Assembly: GCF_039904985.1 (NCBI RefSeq)
Contig: NZ_CP157005.1
Location: 1,922,001 to 1,986,000, forward strand
DNA length: 64,000 bases
Reading direction: 5' to 3'
Source: Methylomonas sp. AM2-LC
Lineage (GTDB): Bacteria; Pseudomonadota; Gammaproteobacteria; Methylococcales; Methylomonadaceae
In this document: positions 1 to 6,227 of the stretch, piece by piece
Position numbering within the stretch: position 1 is the first letter of the stretch
How the letters are laid out: each line of letters starts with the position of its first letter
Position numbers and translations under genes: made by a program
The notes under the pieces: model-generated
Database searches by the model: none
Told to the model about the DNA's origin: nothing
The model's input: only the letters and a program-made list of their open reading frames with translations

Positions 1-29
1 ACAGTAACAAACTGTTATTTTGTTGTCAA
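1..29 (-). promoter_or_regulatory. Putative leftward early promoter PL
   Basis: On the minus strand, TTGACA (29 to 24) and TACTGT (6 to 1) are separated by 17 bp. An operator copy (5-17) lies inside the spacer and a second (30-42) directly upstream of the -35 box. The promoter at 1469-1497 has the same layout: there too the operator begins exactly 12 bp from the first base of the -35. That symmetry is the main support, because the -10 box alone is poor. Transcription would leave the window to the left, where the integrase would be expected. Confidence 0.55.
5..17. promoter_or_regulatory. Repressor operator, left copy 1 (OL1)
   Basis: The sequence TAACAAACTGTTA is a perfect dyad (TAACA-N3-TGTTA). 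The identical 13-mer recurs at 1481-1493 in front of cro. It is inferred to bind the repressor encoded at 1025-1420 and the Cro-like protein at 1504-1716. Confidence 0.7.
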
Positions 30-42
30 TAACAATCTGTTA
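30..42. promoter_or_regulatory. Repressor operator, left copy 2 (OL2)
   Basis: The sequence TAACAATCTGTTA has the same TAACA-N3-TGTTA dyad as the copies at 5-17 and 1481-1493 and differs only in the spacer. Its centre is 25 bp from that of OL1, which would suit cooperative binding of two dimers. Confidence 0.65.
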
Positions 43-81
43 TTCTGAAAGAAAATAAATGTTAAGATATGCGACAGGCAT

Positions 82-106
82 AAAAAAACCCGCATGGTGC
101 GGGTTT
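82..106 (-). terminator. Leftward intrinsic terminator of the repressor operon
   Basis: A perfect 9-bp stem (AAACCCGCA, loop TGG, TGCGGGTTT) is preceded on the plus strand by seven A residues. Read leftward it is therefore a hairpin followed by a U-run. It lies downstream of the leftward operon 1420-530 and just before PL, as expected for the end of a cI-rex-type transcript. Read rightward there is no U-run. Confidence 0.7.
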
Positions 107-118
107 AGTGGGGGGGAT

Positions 119-433
119 ATGGTTAAATCAGATGTAGATTTTGATTACAAGTTTCTTGAGTGGTTGCATCAAGTGTGGAAACGCACGGGGTTTAATCGGC
201 TGCGGAGCTATTTGCATAAACAATCTGTATGCTTTGCTTTGCAGGTAACTTGTCAAGATGAGGCCGTACAATCGGCCGCTTTTCTAGTTCATCAGGTGTT
301 TGAAATACTGCTATTGCCGCTAGATTTTGTTACATGTCTGGCGGAGCACATCATAAACATATTTGATAGTTTTCGAATAATTGCCTTAGGTTTGCGCCGT
401 CTAGTGTTGAGTTTATGTGGAGGGTATCAATGA
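119..433 (+). CDS. Hypothetical protein, 104 aa, immunity region
   Basis: I do not recognise this family. The start at 119 is preferred over an upstream in-frame ATG at 59 because a run of seven G residues, a strong ribosome binding site, lies 5 bp ahead of it, while the ATG at 59 has none and would place the hairpin at 82-106 inside the gene. The first half is mixed and slightly basic. The second half (about residues 50-100) is rich in Leu, Ile, Phe and Val and may contain one or two membrane-associated helices. The stop codon overlaps the start of the next gene as ATGA, indicating translational coupling. It runs antisense to the expected 3' end of the leftward repressor transcript. Confidence 0.55.
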   Translation: MVKSDVDFDYKFLEWLHQVWKRTGFNRLRSYLHKQSVCFALQVTCQDEAVQSAAFLVHQVFEILLLPLDFVTCLAEHIINIFDSFRIIALGLRRLVLSLCGGYQ

Positions 434-570
434 CTGAAATCATTTTAAAATCTGGGTGCGTTATTACGCTTAATGGTATTCCCTTTGAGCTAAAAGAGGA
501 TACAAAGGTTGCTACATCCTTAGAAAATTTCATGTTATTTTTAAGCCATGATGAACAATCTGTATCATAG
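430..570 (+). CDS. Small hypothetical protein, 46 aa
   Basis: This is a 46-residue protein beginning MTEIILKSG. Its ATG overlaps the preceding stop as ATGA, and GGAGGG lies 6 bp upstream, so it is very likely translated with the gene before it. The sequence alternates polar and hydrophobic residues (IILKSGCVITLNGIPFEL), which suggests a small beta-rich fold. The family is not recognised. Its 3' end overlaps the convergent gene at 530-652 by 41 bp. Confidence 0.5.
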   Translation: MTEIILKSGCVITLNGIPFELKEDTKVATSLENFMLFLSHDEQSVS

Positions 571-652
571 CCAATGCCAACAACAGATTCATAAGTGCTT
601 GTATTTCGCCGTGTTGTTTATGTATTGAAATTTCAATCTCTTCTTTGGTCAT
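530..652 (-). CDS. Small hypothetical protein, 40 aa, third gene of the repressor operon
   Basis: The start codon at 652 follows directly on the TAA of the gene at 653-1024 (TAAATG), the same junction that links that gene to the repressor gene. This strict stop-start chaining is the main evidence that it is translated. The product begins MTKEEIEISIHKQHGE and has a hydrophobic centre (about residues 20-33, MNLLLALAMIQIV) that could be one short membrane helix. The family is not recognised. It would be made in lysogens together with the repressor. Confidence 0.45.
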   Translation of the reverse strand: MTKEEIEISIHKQHGEIQALMNLLLALAMIQIVHHGLKIT

Positions 653-1024
653 TTAAATTTTGCTTAATAAAATTGAAATTGATGCTGCAATGAAAAATAA
701 AACTGTCCAAAACCATATCAGTTTTTCAGCGCCGAGTCTGTTTGAGAATAGCCACGACATTCTGTCTGGATGCATTACACCCTGTTCTATTCTGTTAATA
801 ACCCCTAAAGCGTTTAACGCTTTGACGATAAATAATGGATAGACTATTAGTCCGGTTATACCCAGATAACCAAATGTATTATGAAAGTTGTCTCCACTGT
901 TTTTTAGCGAATAAGCTTCTAAACCTATGCTAATAGGTAGTATTACTAGAACAGCTAATATATTGATTATTAGCTTTTGACGGTAATATTGCCTTAGGTT
1001 TATTTCAATGTATTCGTCTGTCAT
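653..1024 (-). CDS. Three-helix membrane protein co-transcribed with the repressor (rex-position gene)
   Basis: This 123-residue protein has a charged N-terminus and three predicted membrane segments: about residues 19-40 (LIINILAVLVILPISIG), 50-71 (TFGYLGITGLIVYPLFIV) and 100-121 (LIWFWTVLFFIAASISILL). The start at 1024 abuts the repressor stop (TAAATG), so the two are translationally linked and should be expressed from the repressor promoter in the lysogen. In lambda this position after cI is held by rexAB, and RexB is also a multi-span membrane protein. A superinfection-exclusion role is inferred from position and topology only; no family was recognised. Confidence 0.6.
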   Translation of the reverse strand: MTDEYIEINLRQYYRQKLIINILAVLVILPISIGLEAYSLKNSGDNFHNTFGYLGITGLIVYPLFIVKALNALGVINRIEQGVMHPDRMSWLFSNRLGAEKLIWFWTVLFFIAASISILLSKI

Positions 1025-1420
1025 TTAAGCGATTTTATTCTGCTCTGTTGTAAGGGCGTGGTATTGTTCTTGTGTTTCTCTGATTTGTTGAACGCGCGTA
1101 TTAATGAGCGCTTTATAATTAGCCTTTTCCTGGGGCGGTAATAAGGAAATATCTATTAAATCGGGTGTTTCTGCGATTGGGCGTATTGGGCCGTTGCCGG
1201 TTAAAAGCCATTCAGTGCAACAATTGAAATGTTTAGATAGCATAATTGCTTGGGTGATGGTTGGCATTCTGTTGCCATTGAACCAGTAAGTGACAGCCGG
1301 ACCCGAAACGCCTAAGCGTTTACCAATATCTTCACGCCTTTCGCTTGACCATCCTTTCTCGTTAATCATCCGCTGAAATCGGGCTGAAAATTCTTCTAAT
1401 AATCTGTCTTTTCCGGTCAT
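1025..1420 (-). CDS. CI-like phage repressor, helix-turn-helix, no peptidase domain
   Basis: This DNA-binding protein has an XRE/lambda-type HTH in its first half (REDIGKRLGVSGPAVTYWFNG, with the recognition helix around SGPAVTYWFNG). It is expected to hold the prophage silent by binding the TAACA-N3-TGTTA operators. At 131 residues it lacks the C-terminal LexA/CI autoprotease domain, so induction by RecA-stimulated self-cleavage is not expected. An in-frame ATG at 1468, with GAGAAG upstream, would give 147 residues. The start at 1420 is favoured because it leaves the operator at 1446-1458 outside the coding region and fits a weak promoter (TTGTTA-N18-TTAATA) reading leftward. It is divergent from cro and heads a three-gene operon. 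Confidence 0.75.
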   Translation of the reverse strand: MTGKDRLLEEFSARFQRMINEKGWSSERREDIGKRLGVSGPAVTYWFNGNRMPTITQAIMLSKHFNCCTEWLLTGNGPIRPIAETPDLIDISLLPPQEKANYKALINTRVQQIRETQEQYHALTTEQNKIA

Positions 1421-1445
1421 GCAAATAGCATGACTTATTGTTGAA

Positions 1446-1458
1446 TAACATTCAGTTA
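1446..1458. promoter_or_regulatory. Repressor operator, right copy 2 (OR2)
   Basis: The sequence TAACATTCAGTTA is one mismatch from the TAACA-N3-TGTTA dyad. It lies between the repressor start (1420) and the PR -35 box, overlapping the expected start of the repressor transcript, so it could mediate autoregulation. Confidence 0.55.
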
Positions 1459-1468
1459 TTAATTTCAT

Positions 1469-1497
1469 TTGACTTCTCAGTAACAAACTGTTATTTT
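1469..1497 (+). promoter_or_regulatory. Putative rightward early promoter PR
   Basis: TTGACT (1469-1474) and TATTTT (1492-1497) are separated by 17 bp. The predicted transcription start falls at or next to the cro ATG at 1504, so the message would be leaderless or nearly so. This fits the absence of a ribosome binding site there. The operator at 1481-1493 occupies the spacer, so repressor binding would block RNA polymerase. Confidence 0.6.
1481..1493. promoter_or_regulatory. Repressor operator, right copy 1 (OR1)
   Basis: This is an exact copy of the 13-bp dyad found at 5-17 (TAACAAACTGTTA), placed between the -35 and -10 boxes of PR. Finding the same operator at two promoters 1.5 kb apart identifies the stretch as an immunity region. 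Confidence 0.75.
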
Positions 1498-1503
1498 TAG
1501 ACT

Positions 1504-1716
1504 ATGGAAAAGTTAATTTTATTTTTTGGTGGACGCTCAGAAGCTGCTGTTGCTATTGGTGTTACCCCTTCTTTCATCACCATGGTGAAACGAGGTAAAC
1601 GTCAATTTTCACCAGCAATGGCCTTGCATGTTGAAAAAATTACAGGCGGCAAAATTTCTAAGTCTGAGCTACGTCCCGATATCTTTATTTCTGAGAGCAA
1701 TCAAGATGCTGCTTGA
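1504..1716 (+). CDS. Cro-like regulator (YdaS-type HTH), 70 aa
   Basis: This small DNA-binding protein begins MEKLILFFGG and has the short HTH typical of phage Cro/YdaS proteins (EAAVAIGVTPSFITMVKRGK, then RQFSPAMALHVEKITGGKIS). It is expected to bind the same operators as the divergent repressor and to favour lytic growth. The length of 70 residues is normal for the group. No Shine-Dalgarno sequence precedes the ATG. The promoter boxes place the transcription start at about this codon, suggesting leaderless translation. A strong terminator follows at 1765-1796. Confidence 0.8.
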   Translation: MEKLILFFGGRSEAAVAIGVTPSFITMVKRGKRQFSPAMALHVEKITGGKISKSELRPDIFISESNQDAA

Positions 1717-1764
1717 TTGCGCTTTGTGTGTGCGCTCTGTTACTTCTGGGGCTTTCCCTACCTG

Positions 1765-1796
1765 GCCGCTGTGTGGTTTTGCAGCGGCTTTTTTTT
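1765..1796 (+). terminator. Intrinsic terminator after cro (tR1-like)
   Basis: A 7-bp GC-rich stem (GCCGCTG 1765-1771 with CAGCGGC 1782-1788) is followed by a T-run at 1789-1796. It separates cro from the tRNA and the early genes. Those genes would then need read-through or antitermination, as at lambda tR1. Confidence 0.8.
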
Positions 1797-1806
1797 GGTT
1801 TTTTTA

Positions 1807-1878
1807 TGCAGCGTAGTTCAGTGGTGGAACGTGGGCCTTATTAGCCTAGTGTCGGGGGTTCGATTCCCTCCGCTGCTT
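1807..1878 (+). tRNA. Phage-borne tRNA, anticodon reads UAU (Ile), no encoded CCA
   Basis: A cloverleaf can be drawn by hand. The acceptor is 1807-1813 with 1871-1877 (six pairs, the first position T-T unpaired). The D stem is GTTC/GAAC (1816-1819, 1827-1830). The anticodon stem is TGGGC/GCCTA with loop CTTATTA (1837-1843), placing TAT at 1839-1841. The variable loop has five bases. The T arm is GGGGG-TTCGATT-CCCTC. The body resembles bacterial tRNA-Gly, but the anticodon would read AUA (Ile). The 3' end is TCC with no CCA. It lies about 10 bp after the cro terminator. The isotype and whether it is functional are uncertain. Confidence 0.65.
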
Positions 1879-1978
1879 CCCTGTTTGTCTGGTGTTTATT
1901 TTGTGCGCTGGGTGGTTTTTTTACTATCCGTTGTATGGTTTAGGTGTTTTGTACTCATTAGTTTTATGGAGGTGCGTG

Positions 1979-2275
1979 ATGACTGAGCGGGAGGCGATTT
2001 ATGTGCTGCAGAAAGATAAGGATCTTCGTGTTATTACACCGTTTGATTTAACTGAGCGGGAAGTTGAGATTTTGCGTTTGTTATGCACGGCGTTGAGCGA
2101 CAAGGCGATTGCGTTGCAATTATTGATCTCGGTGAGTACTGTGGCGACGCATGTGAGTAGCATTTATAACAAGATGGGCATTAAAGCCGGTCATGAGAAT
2201 GCGCGGATTGCGGCGGTGTTGAAAGCGATGCAAGCCGGGTTATTTCCGGAGGATATTGCCGATGCGCTGGATTGA
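1979..2275 (+). CDS. LuxR-type helix-turn-helix regulator, 98 aa
   Basis: Nearly the whole protein is a LuxR/FixJ C-terminal DNA-binding domain. FDLTEREVEILRLLCTALSD marks its start, and the recognition region ISVSTVATHVSSIYNKMGI lies at about residues 56-74. There is no receiver or ligand-binding domain. The start at 1979 is chosen because GGAGGTG lies 6-7 bp upstream, and the longer open frame would run into the tRNA region. As the first gene of the early block it may regulate early or host transcription. Stand-alone LuxR HTH proteins occur in phages, but a specific role cannot be assigned. Confidence 0.75.
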   Translation: MTEREAIYVLQKDKDLRVITPFDLTEREVEILRLLCTALSDKAIALQLLISVSTVATHVSSIYNKMGIKAGHENARIAAVLKAMQAGLFPEDIADALD

Positions 2276-2381
2276 CGGGATAGGCGTGTTTATTTGGTTT
2301 TTTATAGCGCCCTCTCGTTTGGGTTGCTGGCGGCTGGCATTTTTTATGCTCCTGTTTTTGGTGTTGGCAGGCGTGTTATGA
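2262..2381 (+). CDS. Small membrane protein, 39 aa
   Basis: This 39-residue ORF (MRWIDGIGVFIWFFIAP...) has two hydrophobic stretches, at about residues 7-17 and 25-39. It begins inside the last codons of the LuxR-type gene, with GGAGG about 10 bp upstream. Its TGA overlaps the next start as ATGA. Overlap at both ends in a tightly packed early operon supports translation. The family is not recognised. Confidence 0.45.
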   Translation: MRWIDGIGVFIWFFIAPSRLGCWRLAFFMLLFLVLAGVL

Positions 2382-2608
2382 GCGTGATTGTGTGTGGCGC
2401 ACTTGATGATGTGCATTGGGACATTATTAGCCGTTTGCAGTTGATGCCGAGCCATGCAGGTTGGCCTGTGTTGGACTGGGATGGTTGTAGTGAGATTTTA
2501 CCGGAGACGATTGTGTCTACGTTGTTTTATCCCGATCGTAAAACCCGCACTGGGCATGTGCTGATTGTGTCTGGTCCGCTTGATTCGACGGTGAATAATG
2601 GCCGGTAA
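2378..2608 (+). CDS. Hypothetical early protein, 76 aa
   Basis: This soluble-looking protein begins MSVIVCGALDDVHWDI. The start at 2378 is preferred to upstream in-frame codons because it overlaps the preceding stop (ATGA) and because the upstream region is already used by the 39-aa gene in another frame. Its 3' end overlaps the primase-helicase start by 11 bp. The acidic and aromatic pattern (HAGWPVLDWDGCSEILPET) is not tied to any family I know. It probably belongs to the early replication operon. Confidence 0.5.
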   Translation: MSVIVCGALDDVHWDIISRLQLMPSHAGWPVLDWDGCSEILPETIVSTLFYPDRKTRTGHVLIVSGPLDSTVNNGR

Positions 2609-5057
2609 AATCGATTTTAAAAAAATTAATCAGGTTGCGCTGTCTCAGTTGGCTCAATTAGTGGCCGAATGGGTACCGGGCGGCGTTAGATCGGGGCGCG
2701 AGTATTCGTGTTTGAATCCGATGCGGGCGGATTCGCGGCGGGGGTCTTTTTCCATTAATGTGCTATCGGGTTGCTGGTTTGATTTTTCCACCGGGGATGG
2801 TGGATCGGATCCTGTGAGCTTGTATGCCTATCTTTTTTTGAATAATGATCAAGGCGCGGCGGCCAAGGAGCTGGCGGCGGTATTGGGTTTGGATAGTGGT
2901 GTAGCGGTTGTGCAGCGTTCTGCGCCGGTAAAAGCCGAGGCTGAGAAAAAACCGAGTAATACCACGTTTTGGGTACCGGGTGTGCCTGAGGCGGAGCTGG
3001 AGAAACCGCTGTTTCATAGTGTGCGGGGTTTGCCGTCTGCGATTTATACGTACAGGGATGAACAGGGAAAATTGCTGGGCTATGTGTACCGGTTTGTGAC
3101 CAGTGATGGTGGCAAGGAAGTGGTGCCGTTGACGTGGTGTAAACATGAGCGCTCGAAAAAAAGTGAGTGGCGGTTTATGCAGTGGGCGGAGCCGCGGCCG
3201 TTGTATGGTTTGGATCGGCTGGCTTTGTTTGCGGACCATGCACCGGTACTGATTGTAGAGGGCGAGAAGTGTGCGGATGCGGGTCAGGCGGCGTTGTCTG
3301 ATCGGCCGGTGTTGTGTTGGTCGGGCGGTGGCAAAGTGCCGCATAAGGCGGACTGGTCGCCGATTGCGGGCCGTGATGTGATCATTTGGCCGGATTGCGA
3401 CTCGAAACGTTATCCACAGCGCAATGAGTTTGCCGGTGAGTTGATGTCGCTGGGTGAGCAGCCGGGCATGGTGACGGCGATTAAGATTGCGCAGTTGTTA
3501 TCTGCGCAAGGTTGTACGGTGTGGTTGATGGCTGTGCCGATGCCTGGCGAGAAAAAGGATGGCTGGGATATTGCCGATTGTGTGGCTGAAGGCTGCACAG
3601 GCGAGGCGTTAGCTACGTTTATTGAGGCACAGGCTATGCCGTTTCGGCAGGCTGTTAAGGCAGATTTACCCCTTGCGCCTGCTAGCGCTGGCGGCGGGGA
3701 CACTGCGGGTGTTGCGTTGGTTGATACCGGTACGGGGGATATGCCGCCTGATCCGCCTGATATTGATGATGATCAACCCGGTCAAAAGCCGTGGTGGTCG
3801 GATGATTTGATTAAAAAAAGTAATGGCGCGTATGAGCCGTGCATGACGAATGTCGCTAAGATTTTACGATTTCATCCGCTGTTAAAGGATTGTGCGAGGT
3901 TTAATGAATTTTCGTATGCGTTTGAACGTCATGGTGTGCCCTGGAACCCGGTGCCTGGTGATTGGGAAGATCGGGATGATTTGATGTTGAATGAATGGTT
4001 AGTGGATAACCTGAATTTGATTATTAAAAACCAGGGCACGATTAAAGACGCAGTGTCGTTGGCTGCGCATTACCATCATTATCATCCGGTGCGTGATTAT
4101 TTGTTGAGTTTACCCGCGTGGGATGGCGTTGATCGATTAGATTTTTGGCTTGCAGAGATCGTGCAGGCGGAGCGTAAAGAGTTTTTGATTTTAGCTGGCC
4201 GTTTTTTTTTGATGGGCATGGTTAAGCGCATATTTTCGCCAGGTTGCAAGTTTGATTACATGCTGGTTTTGGAAGGTGCGCAAGGGATGGGTAAATCTTC
4301 TTTATTCCGTGCGCTGGCTGATCCGTGGTTTAGTGAGACGGCGTTTGATGTGAACACCAATGAGGGCAATATGGCTATCCAGGGGGTGTGGTTGCATGAA
4401 ATGGCGGAGATGGGCCAGTTTAGCAAGGCGGAAGATCGGGATTTTAAGCAGTTTTTAACCGTGGTTCAGGATAAGTTTCGGCGTCCTTATGATAAACGGC
4501 ATGTCACTTCGCCGCGTGTTTGTCTTTTTGGTGGCACAACTAACTTGGATCAGTATTTGAAAGATATGACAGGGAATCGTCGTATTTGGCCTGTGCGTTG
4601 TGATGAGGTTTGTTTGGAGTGGTTGACTGAGCATAAAGAACAGTTGTTTGCTGAGGCGATCCAGCGCGTGAATGCCGGTGAACGTTATTGGCCAACCCGT
4701 GAAGAAGAGAAGCTTTATTTTGAGCCGGAACAGGAAGCCCGCAAGCTGGATGATCAGTGGATCGAATTGTTGGATGCTTATGTTAATGAAATGAGCAGGC
4801 GAACGTATAACTGGTTTCCGACGAATCATTTGTTGATTAAGGCGTGTGGTATTGAGCGGCAAAAGATAGACCCACATGGGGCAGCCGCGCAGCGCTTGGG
4901 GCGCGTCATGCTGGCTTTGGGGTGGCGAAATTGTAAGGAATCGACACCACGCGGGGGTATGTTGCGTCGGAAAGGTTTTCAGCGACCGTTATTGCAGCGT
5001 GTACTTAAAGATGATGTTAATCAATTTTCGACGCCGGATGATAACACGTATGTTTAA
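2598..5057 (+). CDS. Phage primase-helicase with Toprim and VapE-type ATPase domains
   Basis: This 819-residue protein is likely to prime and unwind phage DNA. The N-terminus (residues 1-90) has a DnaG-like pattern (CLNPMRADSRRGSFSINV, then GCWFDFSTGDGGSDPVSLYAY). A Toprim motif lies at about 215-228 (VLIVEGEKCADAG), with a WPDCDSKR segment about 45 residues later. The second half is a VapE/D5-like P-loop ATPase. It has the Walker A EGAQGMGKSS at 559-568, then HEMAEMGQFSKAEDRDFKQF and FGGTTNLDQYLKDMTGNRRI with its Asn-Arg sensor and arginine-finger region. The length fits fused primase-helicases of temperate phages. It is the last gene before a structured non-coding gap that could be the replication origin. 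Confidence 0.9.
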   Translation: MAGKIDFKKINQVALSQLAQLVAEWVPGGVRSGREYSCLNPMRADSRRGSFSINVLSGCWFDFSTGDGGSDPVSLYAYLFLNNDQGAAAKELAAVLGLDSGVAVVQRSAPVKAEAEKKPSNTTFWVPGVPEAELEKPLFHSVRGLPSAIYTYRDEQGKLLGYVYRFVTSDGGKEVVPLTWCKHERSKKSEWRFMQWAEPRPLYGLDRLALFADHAPVLIVEGEKCADAGQAALSDRPVLCWSGGGKVPHKADWSPIAGRDVIIWPDCDSKRYPQRNEFAGELMSLGEQPGMVTAIKIAQLLSAQGCTVWLMAVPMPGEKKDGWDIADCVAEGCTGEALATFIEAQAMPFRQAVKADLPLAPASAGGGDTAGVALVDTGTGDMPPDPPDIDDDQPGQKPWWSDDLIKKSNGAYEPCMTNVAKILRFHPLLKDCARFNEFSYAFERHGVPWNPVPGDWEDRDDLMLNEWLVDNLNLIIKNQGTIKDAVSLAAHYHHYHPVRDYLLSLPAWDGVDRLDFWLAEIVQAERKEFLILAGRFFLMGMVKRIFSPGCKFDYMLVLEGAQGMGKSSLFRALADPWFSETAFDVNTNEGNMAIQGVWLHEMAEMGQFSKAEDRDFKQFLTVVQDKFRRPYDKRHVTSPRVCLFGGTTNLDQYLKDMTGNRRIWPVRCDEVCLEWLTEHKEQLFAEAIQRVNAGERYWPTREEEKLYFEPEQEARKLDDQWIELLDAYVNEMSRRTYNWFPTNHLLIKACGIERQKIDPHGAAAQRLGRVMLALGWRNCKESTPRGGMLRRKGFQRPLLQRVLKDDVNQFSTPDDNTYV

Positions 5058-5473
5058 AATCAAAAATAACGTGCGTAGCACTCTTTATTTCCTCGTCGGC
5101 GCGTTGTTACGCCGATTTACGCGGATTGCTCTCGTCTGCGCTAGCGGTTTTCGGTTTTTGTTATTTTTTGACCGCGCGGTTTTTCCTTGCGTTAGCGCTA
5201 GCTCGGCGGCCTATTTTTAGGTTTTTTTGACTTCCGCCCTGGGCGGATTCTAAACCATGGGCGTCTAGAGGCCGCGCCGTTATTGGGTTTGTCCAATGTC
5301 CTAGGTTTTTGACGTTCTGCGCGTATACGCGCGACATGTGTTTATCTTTGTTTTCATGTTTTTTTTACGTTCTATTTTTATATTTTACATAGGACATAGA
5401 GCAAACATAGAAAAGACAAGGGCTGTAGCCGCCCAGGGTTGATTTTTAAGCCTGGTCGACCTTGGACGTATTT
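5058..5473. other. Structured non-coding stretch, possible replication origin
   Basis: No convincing gene lies in these ~415 bp. It holds several perfect dyads: TCGGCG/CGCCGA (5096-5115), TCCGCC/GGCGGA (5233-5247) and the 14-bp palindrome GCGCGTATACGCGC (5319-5332). A T-rich stretch (5336-5390) follows. GTCCTA and TAGGAC also form a spaced inverted pair (about 5298 and 5391). Palindromes beside an AT-rich block directly after the primase-helicase gene suggest an origin, but regulatory RNA is equally possible. Confidence 0.35.
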
Positions 5474-5503
5474 ACCGCCAATTAGGTAAAGCGGCGGTTT
5501 TTT
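5474..5503 (+). terminator. Intrinsic terminator
   Basis: The stem ACCGCC (5474-5479) pairs with GGCGGT (5493-5498), and a T-run continues to 5503. It sits directly against the start of the next small gene, which could therefore be regulated by read-through. Confidence 0.6.
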
Positions 5504-5504
5504 G

Positions 5505-5711
5505 ATGAAACAGGAGGTGTTGATAGCTGAGGTGTATGAAAGAGCGGCGTATCGTGATCCGCTGGAGTTTTTGATCAAGCTGGAAAGTGGGGCGTGTACC
5601 GGGTGTATTTGGGCGCGGGAAGCTTGGGATGAGACGTATTGCGAAAAGGGCCAGCGGTTTGGGCTTAAATGTAAATTGTATGCCGATGAGGCGGGGGTGG
5701 TTGATAGATAG
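5505..5711 (+). CDS. Small cysteine-containing protein, 68 aa, putative zinc finger
   Basis: This short soluble protein carries a CTGC motif followed by spaced cysteines (CTGCIWAREAW, YCEKGQRFGLKC), arranged like a C-x2-C...C...C zinc site. It begins right after a terminator. The start is uncertain: the ATG at 5505 lacks a ribosome binding site, while AGGAGGTG at 5512-5519 would suit a start a few codons inside. It overlaps the next gene slightly. Small zinc-binding proteins are common next to antitermination genes in lambdoid phages, but this is context only. Confidence 0.55.
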   Translation: MKQEVLIAEVYERAAYRDPLEFLIKLESGACTGCIWAREAWDETYCEKGQRFGLKCKLYADEAGVVDR

Positions 5712-6171
5712 AGATGCTGTGTTTGCGCTTGTGATTGCGTTGATGGGTCCGGGTTCTGTGTTGGCACCGCAGTCGGGTGCGTGTGGATCGGGTGTGCGGT
5801 TGTCGCGTTCTGAGCTGGCTGGTTTGTTGTCTGGCTTGAGTTTAGAGGCGATGCATTATGCGTTGGCCAAATATAGTTTAGATGAGCAATCGATTTGGTT
5901 TTTGATTGAAGACACGGAACGGCTGGCTTTGACACTGGAGCCACCCCGGGGCAACTGGTCTAACGAACGATCGATGGCTGTTTTGAAGCGGTTGGCTGAG
6001 GTGGCGGTGGTGGATAATTTAGGTGTTAAACCGCTATCTCATCGGAAAATAGCCCAATTTGTCGGTTTTCATCATGCTAATTTTGGTCGAACTTGGTCTG
6101 ATCGTTATAGGGAATTGTTGTTATATTTGAGTGGTTTAGATGGTGCTGTGCAATCGTGTTTTTCGCACTGA
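5701..6171 (+). CDS. Putative Q-type late antitermination protein, 156 aa
   Basis: The assignment rests mainly on position. The gene ends 10 bp before a near-consensus promoter (6182-6210) that is followed within 20 bp by an intrinsic terminator (6228-6260), and the late operon begins just after. That is the lambda Q-pR'-tR' order, where Q modifies polymerase at the promoter so that it reads through. The C-terminal part (HRKIAQFVGFHHANF, then WSDRYRELLLYL) resembles the HTH-like tail of phage antitermination proteins. The start is probably TTG 5701, with GGGGG upstream and overlapping the previous gene. A different late activator cannot be excluded. Confidence 0.5.
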   Translation: MIDRDAVFALVIALMGPGSVLAPQSGACGSGVRLSRSELAGLLSGLSLEAMHYALAKYSLDEQSIWFLIEDTERLALTLEPPRGNWSNERSMAVLKRLAEVAVVDNLGVKPLSHRKIAQFVGFHHANFGRTWSDRYRELLLYLSGLDGAVQSCFSH

Positions 6172-6181
6172 TTGAAAGGAT

Positions 6182-6210
6182 TTGACACCGCACCACTTTA
6201 GGGGTATAAA
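6182..6210 (+). promoter_or_regulatory. Strong late promoter (pR'-like)
   Basis: TTGACA (6182-6187) and TATAAA (6205-6210) have a 17-bp spacer, one base from the sigma-70 consensus. A second -10-like TATACT occurs at 6215-6220. Transcription would start at about 6217, ahead of the terminator at 6228-6260 and the terminase genes. Confidence 0.75.
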
Positions 6211-6227
6211 TCGCTATACTTGCCGAA

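Noticed and set aside
1717..1986. Open frame rich in Phe, Val and Leu across the tRNA
   Set aside because: It reads through a terminator T-run and the tRNA cloverleaf; its composition comes from the T-rich strand, not from a gene.
2763..3344. Long minus-strand open frame inside the primase-helicase gene
   Set aside because: It is a shadow of the plus-strand gene. Its Arg/His/Gln-rich product has no ribosome site and no domain.
5378..5944. Minus-strand open frame of 188 codons over the putative Q gene
   Set aside because: The product is Ser/Thr/Pro/Gln/His-rich low complexity and antisense to two better supported genes, and it crosses a terminator.
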